Source: Oscillatoriales cyanobacterium SM2_2_1 | GTDB taxonomy: Bacteria; Cyanobacteriota; Cyanobacteriia; Pseudanabaenales; Pseudanabaenaceae | Direction: 5' to 3' | Length of the DNA stretch: 64,000 nucleotides | Assembly: GCA_012031145.1 (NCBI GenBank) | Contig: JAAUUH010000002.1 | Span: 1 to 64,000 of the forward strand | Shown: piece by piece, positions 31,701 to 42,248 of the stretch | Position numbering within the stretch: the stretch's first letter is position 1 | Layout: each line of letters begins with the position of its first letter | The notes under the pieces: generated by a model | The model's database searches: none | Seen by the model: only the letters and a program-made list of their open reading frames with translations | Told to the model about the DNA's origin: nothing | Position numbers and translations under genes: made by a program

Positions 31701-32013
31701 CGAGGTCGCCATTAAAGTCAATCAACGACGGTAGAATTTGGCGGAATTGCCTTTCGTTTTTAGGAAGTTGGGCGGCAATGGTGGCGAGCGATCGCGTTAG
31801 GGCAGACACTTCCCTCAGCCGACTTTCCAGGGTGGCAGTAATGCTATTTCCTGATTGCTCTAAAAGTTTATAGGCTTCCTCGGCGATGAGATTTTTACCA
31901 TAGGTATTGAGAATGATCATCATTCCTGCTAGCAATATCCCAAGGACAAGGGCAATTCCCAAAAGCCCACGGGCACTCAAACTTTGATACCACCGAACCT
32001 TTTGCGTTACCAT
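28795..32013 (-). CDS. Hybrid sensor histidine kinase: Cache-like sensor, HAMP, PAS, HisKA/HATPase_c, two receiver domains
   Basis: FISTVSHELRTPLTSVLGFASI, GTGLGLSICVQIVEHHGG, RILVVDDDPSIRELL...DLILMDVMMPQMNG, second REC-like KKVLIVDRSQ...PDIIIVDSG. Confidence 0.92.
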   Translation of the reverse strand: MVTQKVRWYQSLSARGLLGIALVLGILLAGMMIILNTYGKNLIAEEAYKLLEQSGNSITATLESRLREVSALTRSLATIAAQLPKNERQFRQILPSLIDFNGDLGIAGGGVWPEPYQFDSQRQRRSFFWGRSETGQLTYFDDYNQSERGYHREDWYVPARYSRPGSCFWSESYMDPFTLEPMVTCTVGVYEQRGQKSMFTGAATIDLRLNKLSELVSQKIGNQQEYAFLVDRNNRFITFPQPEKVKVKIKNAQEFITAKEFAQKENSFLPIAETLDAINQDLLQKLDPAAQAIAAQMTRETPRITPDTALLMATVLSDPLAKRTRDSHLYQRVTLGRDFLLEQPATAFIFHIAGTYWKFVIVKTNSAIVAPAQLIVAFLAQYSGAMILLILAGAFFAFRHFFWSPIAHAVRAVRSMHALVESKEYDRLPEVVIQRRSQDEIGHLTRIFEQMARQVIEQNEQLEHSFAEAHGLNAIFDNLTDGLLVIDNRDFVLKYNPAFLHLYHLAEDSLAGKSLFQISQLLPDVVRVIRQVQGRPYDIHSQELTLDNGRFGKAIAISVFRNYEQRNRKDILGTAILIRDITTEKEVDQMKTDFISTVSHELRTPLTSVLGFASIIREKLHDDILPHTAIVEHKKLHRSLKKVDANLEIIVAESERLTSLINDVLDIAKMEAGKIDWRMELIDMSAVVERALNATSSLFTKSGLIPRCEIDSELPLIVGDRDRLIQVVINLISNAVKFTPSGSVTCRVLTENDFVIVKVVDTGIGIAPEDCPKVFEKFKQVGNTLTDKPKGTGLGLSICVQIVEHHGGKIWVESELGKGSTFSFSLPTQSDTIVGSQPRFDRLLRQLNQQIGLGKTSASGGEKRILVVDDDPSIRELLRQELQGAGYRVFSSVNGVDAIHRAKEVRPDLILMDVMMPQMNGFDAAAVLRHDPETAHIPIIILSIIQDQERGYKLGIDRYLSKPIDKNLLLRDIGTLLEQGETSKKVLIVDRSQASTQNLSEVLQSHGYIVAMAQGDRTEIENALAAKPDIIIVDSGATEELALFQELRLKNQLEDVMFLFMGDNIQEILLPG

Positions 32014-32303
32014 CGCTTTGCCCTGCGCTAGTGTGTATTCGCCGACACAAACTTCAGTGTTTTCTACAATTTATTGCTTTTTATTAAATTATTACTGATT
32101 ACGCTGCTGTGATCCATCGAGATTGCAAATTTATTTGGATCCAAATAAATTTGTGCCCTGAAATACAGTTTTGTCACGCACCGAACGACCTATTTTTGAG
32201 ATAGGAAATGGGGCAGTAATAAAACTGGAATCAAGAATGTCATATCAAGAATTGAAAGGATAATTGAAAAGGATGATTGTAAGGATCTTTGATGAACAGT
32301 TGA

Positions 32304-32981
32304 TTAGGTTCCTAGGCGCTGGGCGAGTTCGGGCGGCAGGTGGCTGCGATCGCCCAAACGTTGGAGCATGGGCCCATACTTCTCAAACCGCAGAACACTG
32401 AGGGCGCAGGTGGGCAGGTCAAGGCGATCGCGGTACCGCCCAAGGTCGATGCCCAATAGGGAACACAGCATGATCCGGATGGTGGCTTTGTGGGAGATCA
32501 CCAGCACGGAGCCATCGGTATAGGTAGCCTCAATTTCGGCAATAACCGCCATGGCCCGGTTGGCAATTTGCACGGCTGTTTCGCCGTCCGTAGGGGGGTT
32601 CCAAGCCGGTTCGGTGAGCCATTTTTGGTAATCATCGGCGTAGTGTTCGCGCACATGGGCTTGGGTTTGCCCCTCCCAGGCACCATAGCGCAGTTCCCGC
32701 AGCCCCTCGCGCCGGATCGGTTCTTGGGCGATCGCCCGGCAGAGGGGAGCGGCGGTAGCTAGGGTGCGGCGCATTGGGCTGGTGTAGACCGCTTGCCAGG
32801 GAAACTGCTGATAGGCGGTGGCAAAGGCTTCGGCCATCAGCATCCCCTCGGCCGTGAGATCGGGATCAAGATCACCACAATAGCCACCGGTTTGGCTGTG
32901 GGTGGTCTCGCCATGGCGTAATAGGTAGAGGTGCAGAACCATAGGTTTATCCTGGTATTGGATGGGCGGGAATAGGTACAT
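32304..32981 (-). CDS. Histidine phosphatase (phosphoglycerate mutase-like) family protein
   Basis: LYLLRHGETTHSQTGGYCGDLDPDLTAEG, YTSPMRRTLATAAPL, VLVISHKATIRIML. Confidence 0.9.
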   Translation of the reverse strand: MYLFPPIQYQDKPMVLHLYLLRHGETTHSQTGGYCGDLDPDLTAEGMLMAEAFATAYQQFPWQAVYTSPMRRTLATAAPLCRAIAQEPIRREGLRELRYGAWEGQTQAHVREHYADDYQKWLTEPAWNPPTDGETAVQIANRAMAVIAEIEATYTDGSVLVISHKATIRIMLCSLLGIDLGRYRDRLDLPTCALSVLRFEKYGPMLQRLGDRSHLPPELAQRLGT

Positions 32982-33066
32982 TCTGATTGGTTTTAGTATT
33001 CTTGGACAGCCCGCCCGAAAGCATGGGCTAAGGTCGCACCCATGGTAGTGTTGAGACTATAGGTAT

Positions 33067-33174
33067 TTAGCTGTCAAATACCTTGACGACGAGGAGTTCA
33101 GCCCCTTGCCGTAAAATTTAACCGGTGTGGTAATGCTCGTCCCGTAAAACTTCTAGCTGGAATTGATGACGCGC
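33067..33174 (-). repeat. R4 repeat, inverted copy
   Basis: GCTGTCAAATACCTTGACGAC...GCCGTAAAATTTAACCGG...CTAGCTGGAATTGATGACGCGCCC. Confidence 0.7.
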
Positions 33175-33397
33175 CCAAGAAGCCAACGGAACCTTGGAGC
33201 CAGCTATCCCCGACTGTGCGGGCGGGCAGGAGTTCGCCACCCTCACCTATAATTGTGATTATTGTTGTCTTGTTTCAATAGGCTGCACCGTTTCCAAGTC
33301 CTGGCCGCAGCAATTTAGCGATGCTTAGTCTATCTGCGAACTCCAGTCCGATCAGTTTGTTCTGCACTCTCCTCAATCTCCTGGGATCTGGCTGACT

Positions 33398-35815
33398 ATG
33401 CGTGTTTTGTTAGTTGAGGATGATGCACTCACCACTAAAATTCTGCTGCATTCCCTCCAAAAGCAGCATGTGGTGGATGCGGTTGCCGATGGTTTGGCAG
33501 GTTGGGAATTTGCCCAGACCTATCCCTATGAGTTGATTTTGTTGGATTTGATGCTGCCCCATTTGGATGGGGTCAGCCTCTGTAGGCGGTTGCGCCAGCA
33601 CCACTATGGAGCCTGGATCATTATGATAACCAGTCGCGATCGCCCAGAAGACCGGTTGGCGGGGCTGGAGGCGGGGGCGGATGACTATGTCACCAAGCCC
33701 ATTGATTTAGCGGAATTGGAGGCGCGGATTCGCAATGTATCCCGGCGCAGTGCGGGTGGCATGGCATCTAAGCTGGTGTGGGGAGATCTCACCCTCGATC
33801 CGGCGCGGGCAGCGGTGCACCTTGGGGCAAAACCTGTAACCCTGACCAAAAAAGAATATGCCATTTTGGAACTGTTTTTGCGCTACCCCTACCAGGTGCA
33901 CAGCCGATTCGACATCATCGACCACATCTGGACGGCGGATGATACGCCAACGGAGGACACGGTCAAATCCCATTTGAGGGCCCTGCGCAGCAAACTGCGA
34001 CGAGCAGGGGCGCGGGACGACTATTTTGAAACCCTCTATGGTCAGGGCTATCGGCTCAATCCCGCTTTGGATCCTAAGAATGCGCCGCCAGCGGAATTGG
34101 GCGATCGACAGCAACAATTGGCTCCGGCGTGGGAGCATTTCCAGGGACGGTGCTGGTATCACTTGGAGGTGTTGGAGTCGTTTTTACACCAGTCCCTAAG
34201 TGTGCCCTTGCAAGTTTCCGAAACCATGGCCCAGGAATCGCTGCTAGGACTATCGGCCATTACGCGCACCATGGGGCTGACCAATTTGTCTCTGTGGTTG
34301 GCACGTTTGGGTGAGGCCCAAACCCTGGCAGCGGCCGATTTATGTCCCCATTTACCCGTGATCCGAGGGGCGATCGCCCAGTACCAAGACTGTGCCGTAT
34401 CAGTGTTATTTACCAAAGTCCTCTGGCTGGTGGGGGAGGGTCTGTCTGCTGACTATGGGGAGCAATTGAAGGAGATGGCGCTTTTTTGGCACTACACTGT
34501 GCAGGTGCTGCCCAGCCCGCCCAACTGGGGGGCGATCGCCAAATTGCCCGATGCCGTTATTACCACCAATGCCGAGAACCGTCCCGACCTGCCGACGGCC
34601 CTCCTCCTGCCTGCCGCTCAATGGGCCGCCGTTGCGCCCCATCCTCGGCATCGACTCTTTGCACCGTCAACGTCGCCGGAAGAGATTTTTACCTGTCTAG
34701 AAGCGCTCCGCAGTGCGAATGGGCCCGTGCGGTTGGTTTGGGTTGGGGCTGATGCTCCCCGCTGGGTCAGCATCCTCCAACCGCTCCTGTCGGCGGCAGT
34801 GCTTCGCTCGGTAGCCAGTGGCAGCCATCTGCGCCATGGAGTGCCCCCAGATGATGTGGATCTGATCCTTCTGGAGTCTGACCAAGTACCCTGGGCCCAA
34901 AACCTGCGGTGCGATACCCGCTGGGGACGGCATAGTATTTTGGTGCGATCGCGCCATCCGGTGCCCGCCGATGCCTGCCTGAATCCCCAATGGACGGCAT
35001 CTGAACTGGCCCAGTGGCTGGATACCTACGGACGGCGGTTGCAGGAGCGCACCCGCTCCCCATTCTTTGCGCTCAAAGAACTTCAACGGTTTTTGTGCCT
35101 AGCCCAGCGCCACCAGCAGCCCTACAGTTTGGCGGTTTTGCAGACTAGTACGGTTGCAGGTCTACAGCAACGACTCAGTGGGTCCCTGCGCCAGGAAGAC
35201 ACCCTTGCCCAATGGGGCTCCAATTTGGTGATCGGACTGTACGGCAGTCAACAGGGTGATGCGATCGAGCGCCTTGTGGAACTACTCGGCACCGAAGAGC
35301 GCTTTTTTTGGGGTGGCGTGGCCCAAGCTCCGGTGGATGGAAAAACCTTAGCCGAACTCTATGCCCGCGCCCTCACCGCTAGTTACCAAGCCCGGCAGCT
35401 TTCCTACAATGCCATTGTGCCCGTGGGGTGGGTACCCCTGCCCATGGCCAATAGTAAGTTGGTTGTCGATGTGCTGTTGATTGCCGCCGATGACCGCTTC
35501 TATCAAGAACTGAGCATGGCACTCCACCTGCGAAGCATTCACTTGTGCTGGCTCCAGGATCTGGCAACTGCCCTGACTATGACCGTTGAGGAACCTTGCA
35601 CCCTCCAGCCCCGCATAGTTTTGGTCAGTGATGACCTTGGGGATCTCGACCCCTTGATTATGGCCCTAGAGCGCACCCGAGCGGGTAAACAGTGCCCCAT
35701 TATTGTCCTGCAGTCCCAATCCTGTCCCCCGATCCTCAAAAATGGGGTCACCGATGTGATGGCGACCACCATGCCCATCAATCTGCTGGTCGCAGAAGTC
35801 CGCCGCTATCTTTGA
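33398..35815 (+). CDS. RcaC-like multidomain response regulator (REC-wHTH plus degenerate HPt-like, GGDEF-like and REC-like modules)
   Basis: MRVLLVEDDALTTKILL...ELILLDLMLPHLDG...VTKPIDLAELEARI; wHTH TLTKKEYAILELFLRYPYQVHSRFDIIDHIW; C-terminal modules described in findings. Confidence 0.8.
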   Translation: MRVLLVEDDALTTKILLHSLQKQHVVDAVADGLAGWEFAQTYPYELILLDLMLPHLDGVSLCRRLRQHHYGAWIIMITSRDRPEDRLAGLEAGADDYVTKPIDLAELEARIRNVSRRSAGGMASKLVWGDLTLDPARAAVHLGAKPVTLTKKEYAILELFLRYPYQVHSRFDIIDHIWTADDTPTEDTVKSHLRALRSKLRRAGARDDYFETLYGQGYRLNPALDPKNAPPAELGDRQQQLAPAWEHFQGRCWYHLEVLESFLHQSLSVPLQVSETMAQESLLGLSAITRTMGLTNLSLWLARLGEAQTLAAADLCPHLPVIRGAIAQYQDCAVSVLFTKVLWLVGEGLSADYGEQLKEMALFWHYTVQVLPSPPNWGAIAKLPDAVITTNAENRPDLPTALLLPAAQWAAVAPHPRHRLFAPSTSPEEIFTCLEALRSANGPVRLVWVGADAPRWVSILQPLLSAAVLRSVASGSHLRHGVPPDDVDLILLESDQVPWAQNLRCDTRWGRHSILVRSRHPVPADACLNPQWTASELAQWLDTYGRRLQERTRSPFFALKELQRFLCLAQRHQQPYSLAVLQTSTVAGLQQRLSGSLRQEDTLAQWGSNLVIGLYGSQQGDAIERLVELLGTEERFFWGGVAQAPVDGKTLAELYARALTASYQARQLSYNAIVPVGWVPLPMANSKLVVDVLLIAADDRFYQELSMALHLRSIHLCWLQDLATALTMTVEEPCTLQPRIVLVSDDLGDLDPLIMALERTRAGKQCPIIVLQSQSCPPILKNGVTDVMATTMPINLLVAEVRRYL

Positions 35816-36411
35816 AAGATCGCCAGATGCTCTTCCCCTTGGCGGGACGGAATGGAGTTGGGGGCTAAATCGAGGGAAATTAGGTCGAATTTGGGACTGA
35901 ATCGGGAGCTCAGCTCCGCCACTTGGCAGCCGTAGGGGGGGCCGCCGGGACGGTTGTGGGTAAAAAACAGGGCGATCAACCTGCCGCCGGGACGCAGGAT
36001 GTGGTGCACGAGCGTGACATAGTCCTGCCGTTGATTGGGGGCGATCGCACAGAAACAGGTGTGCTCTAGCACATAGTCAAAGTGTTGGTGAAATTCGGTG
36101 TTGAGGGTGAAAATGTCTCGCTGTACGTAGGTGATCGCCAGTCCTTGCTGCTGGGCCAAGGCTCGGGCCTGTCGGATCGCTGTTGGCGAAAAATCAAAGC
36201 CAGTGACAGTGAGTCCGGCCTCGGCAAAAAGCAGGGCATCATAGCCGCGACCACAACCCAAAACCGCCATGGTTCCCGATGTTTGTTGCTTTTGAAATGC
36301 CTGGGCGATCACCCGAAATGGCGGTGCCGCCTGGCCGATATCCCAACGATCAGAACCTGCCTGATAGCGCTGTTCCCAATAGTCGGGGTTGAGTTCGGGA
36401 AAAAGGGCCAT
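35806..36411 (-). CDS. Class I SAM-dependent methyltransferase (thiopurine methyltransferase-like)
   Basis: YWEQRYQAGSDRWDIGQAAPPF, AVLGCGRGYDALLFAEAGLTVTGFDFSP. Confidence 0.85.
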   Translation of the reverse strand: MALFPELNPDYWEQRYQAGSDRWDIGQAAPPFRVIAQAFQKQQTSGTMAVLGCGRGYDALLFAEAGLTVTGFDFSPTAIRQARALAQQQGLAITYVQRDIFTLNTEFHQHFDYVLEHTCFCAIAPNQRQDYVTLVHHILRPGGRLIALFFTHNRPGGPPYGCQVAELSSRFSPKFDLISLDLAPNSIPSRQGEEHLAIFQR

Positions 36412-36413
36412 CG

Positions 36414-38039
36414 CTAGGGTGTCACCGCGTCAAGGCTGAGTACGGGGGCGATCGCCGTCAGTTGGAGTTTGGGGTGATCGGAGAGCACCTGTTCCAAATT
36501 CCATTGATTCTTAAACAGCAGCACCGGGCGCTGCCACAGATCTTTGACCACCATGGTGTTGAATAATTTGCCCGTTTCCTCAAGGGCCTCCCAACCCTCC
36601 ACCACCCAGCGAGCTAGGGAGTAGGAGAGGGGATCGAGGTGGGTTTCTACGCCATACTCCTGCAGCAGACGGTACTGTAACACCTCATATTGCAACTGAC
36701 CCACGGCCGCCAAAATCGGATCCCGCTTGGCATCGTCGGTGGAGTACATAATTTGGATTGCGCCTTCTTCTTGGATTTCGGCCACGCCCTTGCGAAATTG
36801 CTTGAACTTAGAGGGGTTGGGGTTCCGCAAATAGGCAAACAGCTCGGGGGAAAAGCAGGGAATACCCGCAAACTGGCGTTTTTTCCCCAGGCAAATCGTG
36901 TCACCGATCGCAAAGGTGCCGGGGTTATTTAGCCCAATTACATCCCCGGCGTAGGCCACATCAATGGCTTCTCGATCCTGCCCAAAAAGCTTCTGGGCGT
37001 GGGAGAGGCGAATGGTTTTACCACTGCGGACATGCTGGACGGTCATATCTTTTTCAAAGCGACCGGAACAAATTCGGGCAAAGGCAATGCGATCGCGGTG
37101 TTTGGGATCCATATTGGCCTGGAGCTTAAAGACAAAGGCCGTGAATTCCTCATCGGTGGGGGCCACGGTACCGGCAGTGCTGGCAGTGGGGCAGGGGGCA
37201 AGGGAAAATTCTAGAAATGATTTGAGGAAGAGTTCCACGCCGAAGTTGGTCATGGCACTGCCAAAAAAGATCGGGGTGAGTTTGCCTTGGTGCAGATGGT
37301 CAAGGTTCCACTCGGTGCCCAAATTTTCAATCATCTCCAGTTCATCGTGGAGTTGCTGGAGTAAATCGGGGTCGATCAAATCCTTGAGATCGGGGTCACC
37401 GATGGTGCGGATCTCTACTTCGGCCTCTCGCTGTCCGTGGGCACTGCGCTGAAAGAGGTGCACCGTATGGCTGTGGCGATCATAAACCCCCCGGAAGCGA
37501 TCGCCCGTGCCGATGGGCCAGTTGACCGCGTAGGGGGCCAGTCCAAGTTCCCGCTCGATTTCATCGAGGAGTTCGAGGGGTTCACGGGTGGGGCGATCCA
37601 TTTTGTTGATAAAGGTAAAAATTGGCAGCGATCGCAACTGGCAAACCTCAAACAGCTTGCGGGTTTGGGTTTCTAGTCCCTTAGCCCCATCGACGAGCAT
37701 AACCGCATTGTCGGCGGCGGCGAGGGTGCGGTAGGTGTCTTCGCTAAAGTCCTTGTGCCCCGGCGTATCTAGCAAATTGATGCAGTAATTCAAATACTCA
37801 AATTGCATTACCGTCGAGGTGATCGAAATCCCCCGCTGTTTCTCCAGTTCCATCCAGTCGGAGGTGACATGGCGTTGGGCAGCCCGGGCCTTGACCGCAC
37901 CCGCGAGGTGAATCGCCCCGCCATACAGCAACAACTTCTCGGTCAGCGTTGTCTTCCCGGCGTCGGGGTGAGAAATGATGGCAAAGGTGCGCCGCCGGGC
38001 AACTTCTTGAATTAATTCAACTGATTCAGACATAGACAC
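36414..38039 (-). CDS. prfC: Peptide chain release factor 3
   Basis: [64 protein letters not shown]. Confidence 0.95.
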   Translation of the reverse strand: MSMSESVELIQEVARRRTFAIISHPDAGKTTLTEKLLLYGGAIHLAGAVKARAAQRHVTSDWMELEKQRGISITSTVMQFEYLNYCINLLDTPGHKDFSEDTYRTLAAADNAVMLVDGAKGLETQTRKLFEVCQLRSLPIFTFINKMDRPTREPLELLDEIERELGLAPYAVNWPIGTGDRFRGVYDRHSHTVHLFQRSAHGQREAEVEIRTIGDPDLKDLIDPDLLQQLHDELEMIENLGTEWNLDHLHQGKLTPIFFGSAMTNFGVELFLKSFLEFSLAPCPTASTAGTVAPTDEEFTAFVFKLQANMDPKHRDRIAFARICSGRFEKDMTVQHVRSGKTIRLSHAQKLFGQDREAIDVAYAGDVIGLNNPGTFAIGDTICLGKKRQFAGIPCFSPELFAYLRNPNPSKFKQFRKGVAEIQEEGAIQIMYSTDDAKRDPILAAVGQLQYEVLQYRLLQEYGVETHLDPLSYSLARWVVEGWEALEETGKLFNTMVVKDLWQRPVLLFKNQWNLEQVLSDHPKLQLTAIAPVLSLDAVTP

Positions 38040-38083
38040 TTAGGGGAACAAACTAACTTCTAGGATGGCAACTGCTGCCCTGG

Positions 38084-39221
38084 CTAGGGTTTTTCGATAA
38101 TACCGCCCCCTAGGAGCAGATCCCCAGCGGCATCGGGCTGATAGAACACTGCCGCCTGTCCCGGCGTGATACTAAACTGCGGCTCGGCGAACAAAATTCG
38201 GCAGCGATCGCCCCCTAGGGGTAGGATTGTTGCTGCTGCTGCTGGGGTGCGGTACCGCACTTGTACGTAGGCCGTAAAGGGAGTTGTTGCCGGGGCCATA
38301 GATACCCAGTTGACCTGCCCAATGGTACATTCCACCGCTTCCGCTGCCTGGCGATCGCCCAAAACTACCACATTATTCACCGGATCGAGGGCCACCACAT
38401 AGAGGGGATTAGCCGCCGCCACGCCCAGTCCCTTGCGCTGACCAATAGTGAACTGGTGGGTGCCTTCATGCTCTCCCAAAATATGGCCCTGGGTATCCAC
38501 AATTTTGCCCCGCTGCCGAGGCAGGTAGCGATCCAAAAAACGCCCGCATGGAGCCGTTGGCTTCCACCAGACATAAATCCATACTCTCTGGCTTCTCGGC
38601 TGTAACCAGGCCCATCTCAGCGGCCAGTTGGCGGGTTTCGCCCTTGGTGCGATCGCCCAGCGGGAAGATGCAGTGTCCTAACTCCGTTTGGGGCACCTCA
38701 TATAAAAAATAGGACTGATCTTTTTGCAAATCCACCGCCCGACGCAACTGGTAGCGCCCCGACACCCCATCCCACGCCACCCGGGCGTAGTGTCCCGTGG
38801 CGATGCGGTCGATGCCAAATCGTTCCTGGGCGATCGCCACCATGGGCCCAAACTTCACGGCCCGATTACAGCGGGAGCAGGGCAGGGGCGTGTAGCCCGC
38901 CGCATAACCCGTCACCAAATAATTGATAATGCTTTGCTCAAACTGTTCGCGGGCATCGATCACCACATGGGAAACACCCAACTGCTCACAGATCCGAGCC
39001 GCATCCACCATGCCCTCGGAACAGCACTGGCCCTTGCCCCGCATCAGCCAAAGAGTTAACCCGGTCACGGCATAGCCCGTCCGGTGCAGCAACGCCGCTG
39101 CCACCGAACTGTCAACCCCACCGGAAAGCCCCACTACAACTGATTCTGCCTTGGACATAGCATGATTAGCCAACGCGAAGATGATCACTATTCTAGCGTG
39201 CCCATCCGAGTCAAGCTTCAC
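38084..39221 (-). CDS. mnmA: tRNA-specific 2-thiouridylase, apparently frameshifted near 38537 (A6 run)
   Basis: [59 protein letters not shown] then (other frame) [38 protein letters not shown]. Confidence 0.92.
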
Positions 39222-39317
39222 CTCTACTCAGTGGTGATGGTGGCGATATTTGGGCCCATGGGACCGGGTGATGGGGGTGCCCCGATGCCGCCCCCTTGGG
39301 CAAGGTGCTGCGAATCT

Positions 39318-39415
39318 AGGGCGCGTCATCAATACAACCTAGAAGCCTTGCGGGATAGGCGTTACCGCGCCCGTCAAGTCTTACGGGCTTGAAGCTGAAA
39401 CTCTGACCGTAAAGG
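39318..39415 (+). repeat. R4 repeat, forward copy
   Basis: GGGCGCGTCATCAATACAACCTAGAAGCCTTGCGGGATAGGCGTTACCGCGCCCGTCAAGTCTTACGGGCTTGAAGCTGAAA. Confidence 0.75.
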
Positions 39416-39578
39416 CATGGGACAGGGAAATGATCGCAGCCCCTAGCATCCACCTCTGAAGGAGCGATAGGAAGGACTGCTCCACCGGCAAAAAACTAAG
39501 ATTTTCTTAAGATTTCATGGTAGGGTTGGCCCGGATTGCCCTCTAAAATCAAGAGGATTTGAATGCACAGTAGGCTCC

Positions 39579-40169
39579 ATGTCGAAGTATCAACAGCTAC
39601 ATCAAGAATTTTTGGCCGACCTAGATCAGTACCAACTCACCCTAGAGGCATGTCTTAGCGCTGCCGATGGTTGGGTTCGGGCCTTGGCCAATGGTCTTGA
39701 GTGGGACGAAGACGATGTGGAATATCTCAGTTTTGCCGAGCCCCATCGCGGGAAGCGCTTGGATTTGGATCGTTCTAACCTCAGCCTTTTAGAGCGCCTA
39801 GCCGAGTACCGGGATAACCACTGGCACTTTGGCGTGCGTTGGGTGTTGCGTAGCCGCCGATCGCCCTCGGGACGGTTCCATGAAGTGGGCTTTGTGCTGC
39901 CACTATGGGTGCAGAATACGACGGATGGTATTGCCTTGAGGACGGCGTTGGAGGGCCCAGCGATCGCCCCAGATGACCTTACCTTTGCCGATGTCGTGGT
40001 GCAGCAGATTGAGCAATACCTGCGACGGGGAATTCAGCAGTTTCTCTCGGGGTTGCCCGCCGATGCACCGGAGCACCGCGTGGGGGTGATGTTGCTGCAA
40101 GAAAGGAAAGAAGCCGCAGCCAAACCCAACGGACGTACTAAGAAGACAGAACCCACGCCCCTGGCCTAG
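39579..40169 (+). CDS. Uncharacterised 196-aa protein
   Basis: Clean ORF with good codon usage after a promoter-like intergenic region; family not recognised. Confidence 0.7.
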   Translation: MSKYQQLHQEFLADLDQYQLTLEACLSAADGWVRALANGLEWDEDDVEYLSFAEPHRGKRLDLDRSNLSLLERLAEYRDNHWHFGVRWVLRSRRSPSGRFHEVGFVLPLWVQNTTDGIALRTALEGPAIAPDDLTFADVVVQQIEQYLRRGIQQFLSGLPADAPEHRVGVMLLQERKEAAAKPNGRTKKTEPTPLA

Positions 40170-40216
40170 GACATGGCCCAATGGGCTCGGAATGAGCTTG
40201 GGGTTGTGATCACGGC

Positions 40217-40304
40217 GACAGTTTTAGCCCCAAGCCTGCAAAATTTGACCGGCGCGTTGCCGTCTATCCCGCAAGGCTAATAGCTTGAGTTGATGATGCG
40301 CCCT
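40217..40304 (-). repeat. R4 repeat, inverted copy
   Basis: TTTTAGCCCCAAGCCTGCAAAATTTGACCGGCGCGTTGCCGTCTATCCCGCAAGGCTAATAGCTTGAGTTGATGATGCGCCC. Confidence 0.75.
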
Positions 40305-40483
40305 TTCATCCCCCCAGCCCAAGGACTGGGGGGATATTTGCTTTTTGGGTTGGTAATGGGTTCGGTCGGTTACTTGTGGGGAACCGGAACCCTAAGCGGC
40401 CCCCAGAACTCTGGGGCAAGACCACCAGCCCAACCGTCGGGTATAGTGACGAACGGAACTGGGCTCTACGGAATGCATCATCA

Positions 40484-42248
40484 ATGAAGTACGAACAGTC
40501 GATTCAATTTCAGCCGCGGGAATGGCTCGAAGCGTACCAATGCCAACGGTACGATCAGCTTTCAGAAAAAATTTTACAGGTGCTCGATCACTTTGAATAT
40601 GTCACCTATTTGGAACTGACCGTTGAGGGGCGCTACTTCATTAATGTTTTTGTTACGACTTTTTTGTTCCTCTTCGTGCAGCCCGATTATGTGATTGGCG
40701 ATCGCCACGTCACCGCCTTCATTCATCACAATCTCACCATCGCCAACTTGCTGGCCATTTCTGACCTCAAGCACAGCGATGCCTATTTAGAACTGCTGAA
40801 GTTGCAACCGCAAAACTATGTCAAGATTTTGACGCTCTATTCGGCCCGCAATACGATTGAATTGCCAGAACAAACCCTGTTTGCGGTGAATTCGGAGTTG
40901 GCTAGTCTGTGGCTCAGTCGCTACTTGGATGGCTGTCGCTCTGGGTTGGGCGATCGCCGATCTATCAAAAATTGCGCCAACATTTGACCCAAATTGAAGG
41001 ATCATTCCAACCCGTTGATCACTTTGTTGAGCTATACCACAGCGCCACCTATATCGATGGGGAGCGGGAGCATCATTTGAAGCGGCACATCCATCGTGGG
41101 CTGCAACACTACATTGCCCCAATGCCCCAGCCTAGGGCCGGAACGCCCGATCCGCAGCGCCTAGCCGTGGTGACTAAGTTTTGGCACCCCGACGATCCGA
41201 TCTATTGTGGGTTTGGGCGTTGGGTTGGGGCACTGTCGCGCCGATATGCCGTGGATTTGTGGCATATCGGGACACCAACTGCCGCCACGGACGGTTTTGA
41301 TCGGGTAACGGTACTGGAGTGCCATGGGGGGCAGATGGATCTAGAAGCCCTCGCGGGGCATGGGGCGATGGCGGTGTGTTTCCTGGAGGTGGGGCGATCG
41401 CTCGAAAGTTTATGGCTAGCTAATCTGCGTTTGGCTCCGATTCAAATGGCTTGCTTGGGCCATCCGGTGACCACGGCTGGGGCGGAACTAGACTACTTCA
41501 TCAGTGGCGCTGAGGTGGAACTGGGGCGGGGGGCAGAACAGTTTTACAGTGAACGGCTGGTGCTGCTGCCCAATGCGGGGCTGGAGTTGTCCCTGTCTCC
41601 AGCGGGGGATCTTCCCCAATCGCTGCCGCCCGATCCCCTGGTGATTCTGTGCCCCTGGGAACTGCCCACGCTCAACCACCCCCTACTGCAACTGCTCCAT
41701 AAAATTCTGCGGGAATCTAGGGTGCCCCTCTGTTTTCGTCTGTTGGTGGGGGCATCCCTCAATCGCTACAATGACTATCTGTCCTGCCGCCAGGAGGTGC
41801 ACCGCATCTTGGGCGACCACTTTGAGCTTTTGCCCACCAAAACCTACCCAGAATGGCGCTCCCTAATGACCCAAGGACACCTGTGCCTGGACGCCTACCC
41901 CGTCGGTGTGCCCTGGGCGATCGCCACGGCTCTGAGCTTAGGGATTCCTGCCATTACCCTCGAGGCCGGCGCTGGTATAACCGGGCCAGTGCCTGGCTAC
42001 TGCGACACCACCAATGTCCAGAACTGGTGACCAAAACCCCCTCCGATTATGCTGCAGCGGTGCTGAACTTAATCCATCATCCGGAGGTGCGCCATGCCAC
42101 CGCTGTGCGGTTGATCACCTCGCCGCCTACTCTTGGGGATGGTGGGGGATCATTCCAACGGGCGATCGCCCTGATGATTAAAAATCACCGCCGCTGGCAG
42201 TCAGATGATCATCGCCGACCAATTCGGATCCAGAGCGACCCTAACTGA
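40484..42248 (+). CDS. SPINDLY/GT41-like glycosyltransferase-type protein, two apparent frameshifts (near 40957 and 41972)
   Basis: Joined ORFs 40376-40987, 40909-42030 and 41853-42248; RLAVVTKFWHPDDPIYCGFGRWVGALSRRY, LAPIQMACLGHPVTTAGAELDYFISGAEVE, LDAYPVGVPWAIATALSLGIPAITLEAGA, CPELVTKTPSDYAAAVLNLIHHPEVR. Confidence 0.65.

Noticed and set aside
40290-40487. 65-aa ORF upstream of the glycosyltransferase
   Set aside because: Starts within an R4 repeat copy and overlaps the next gene start; no supporting similarity
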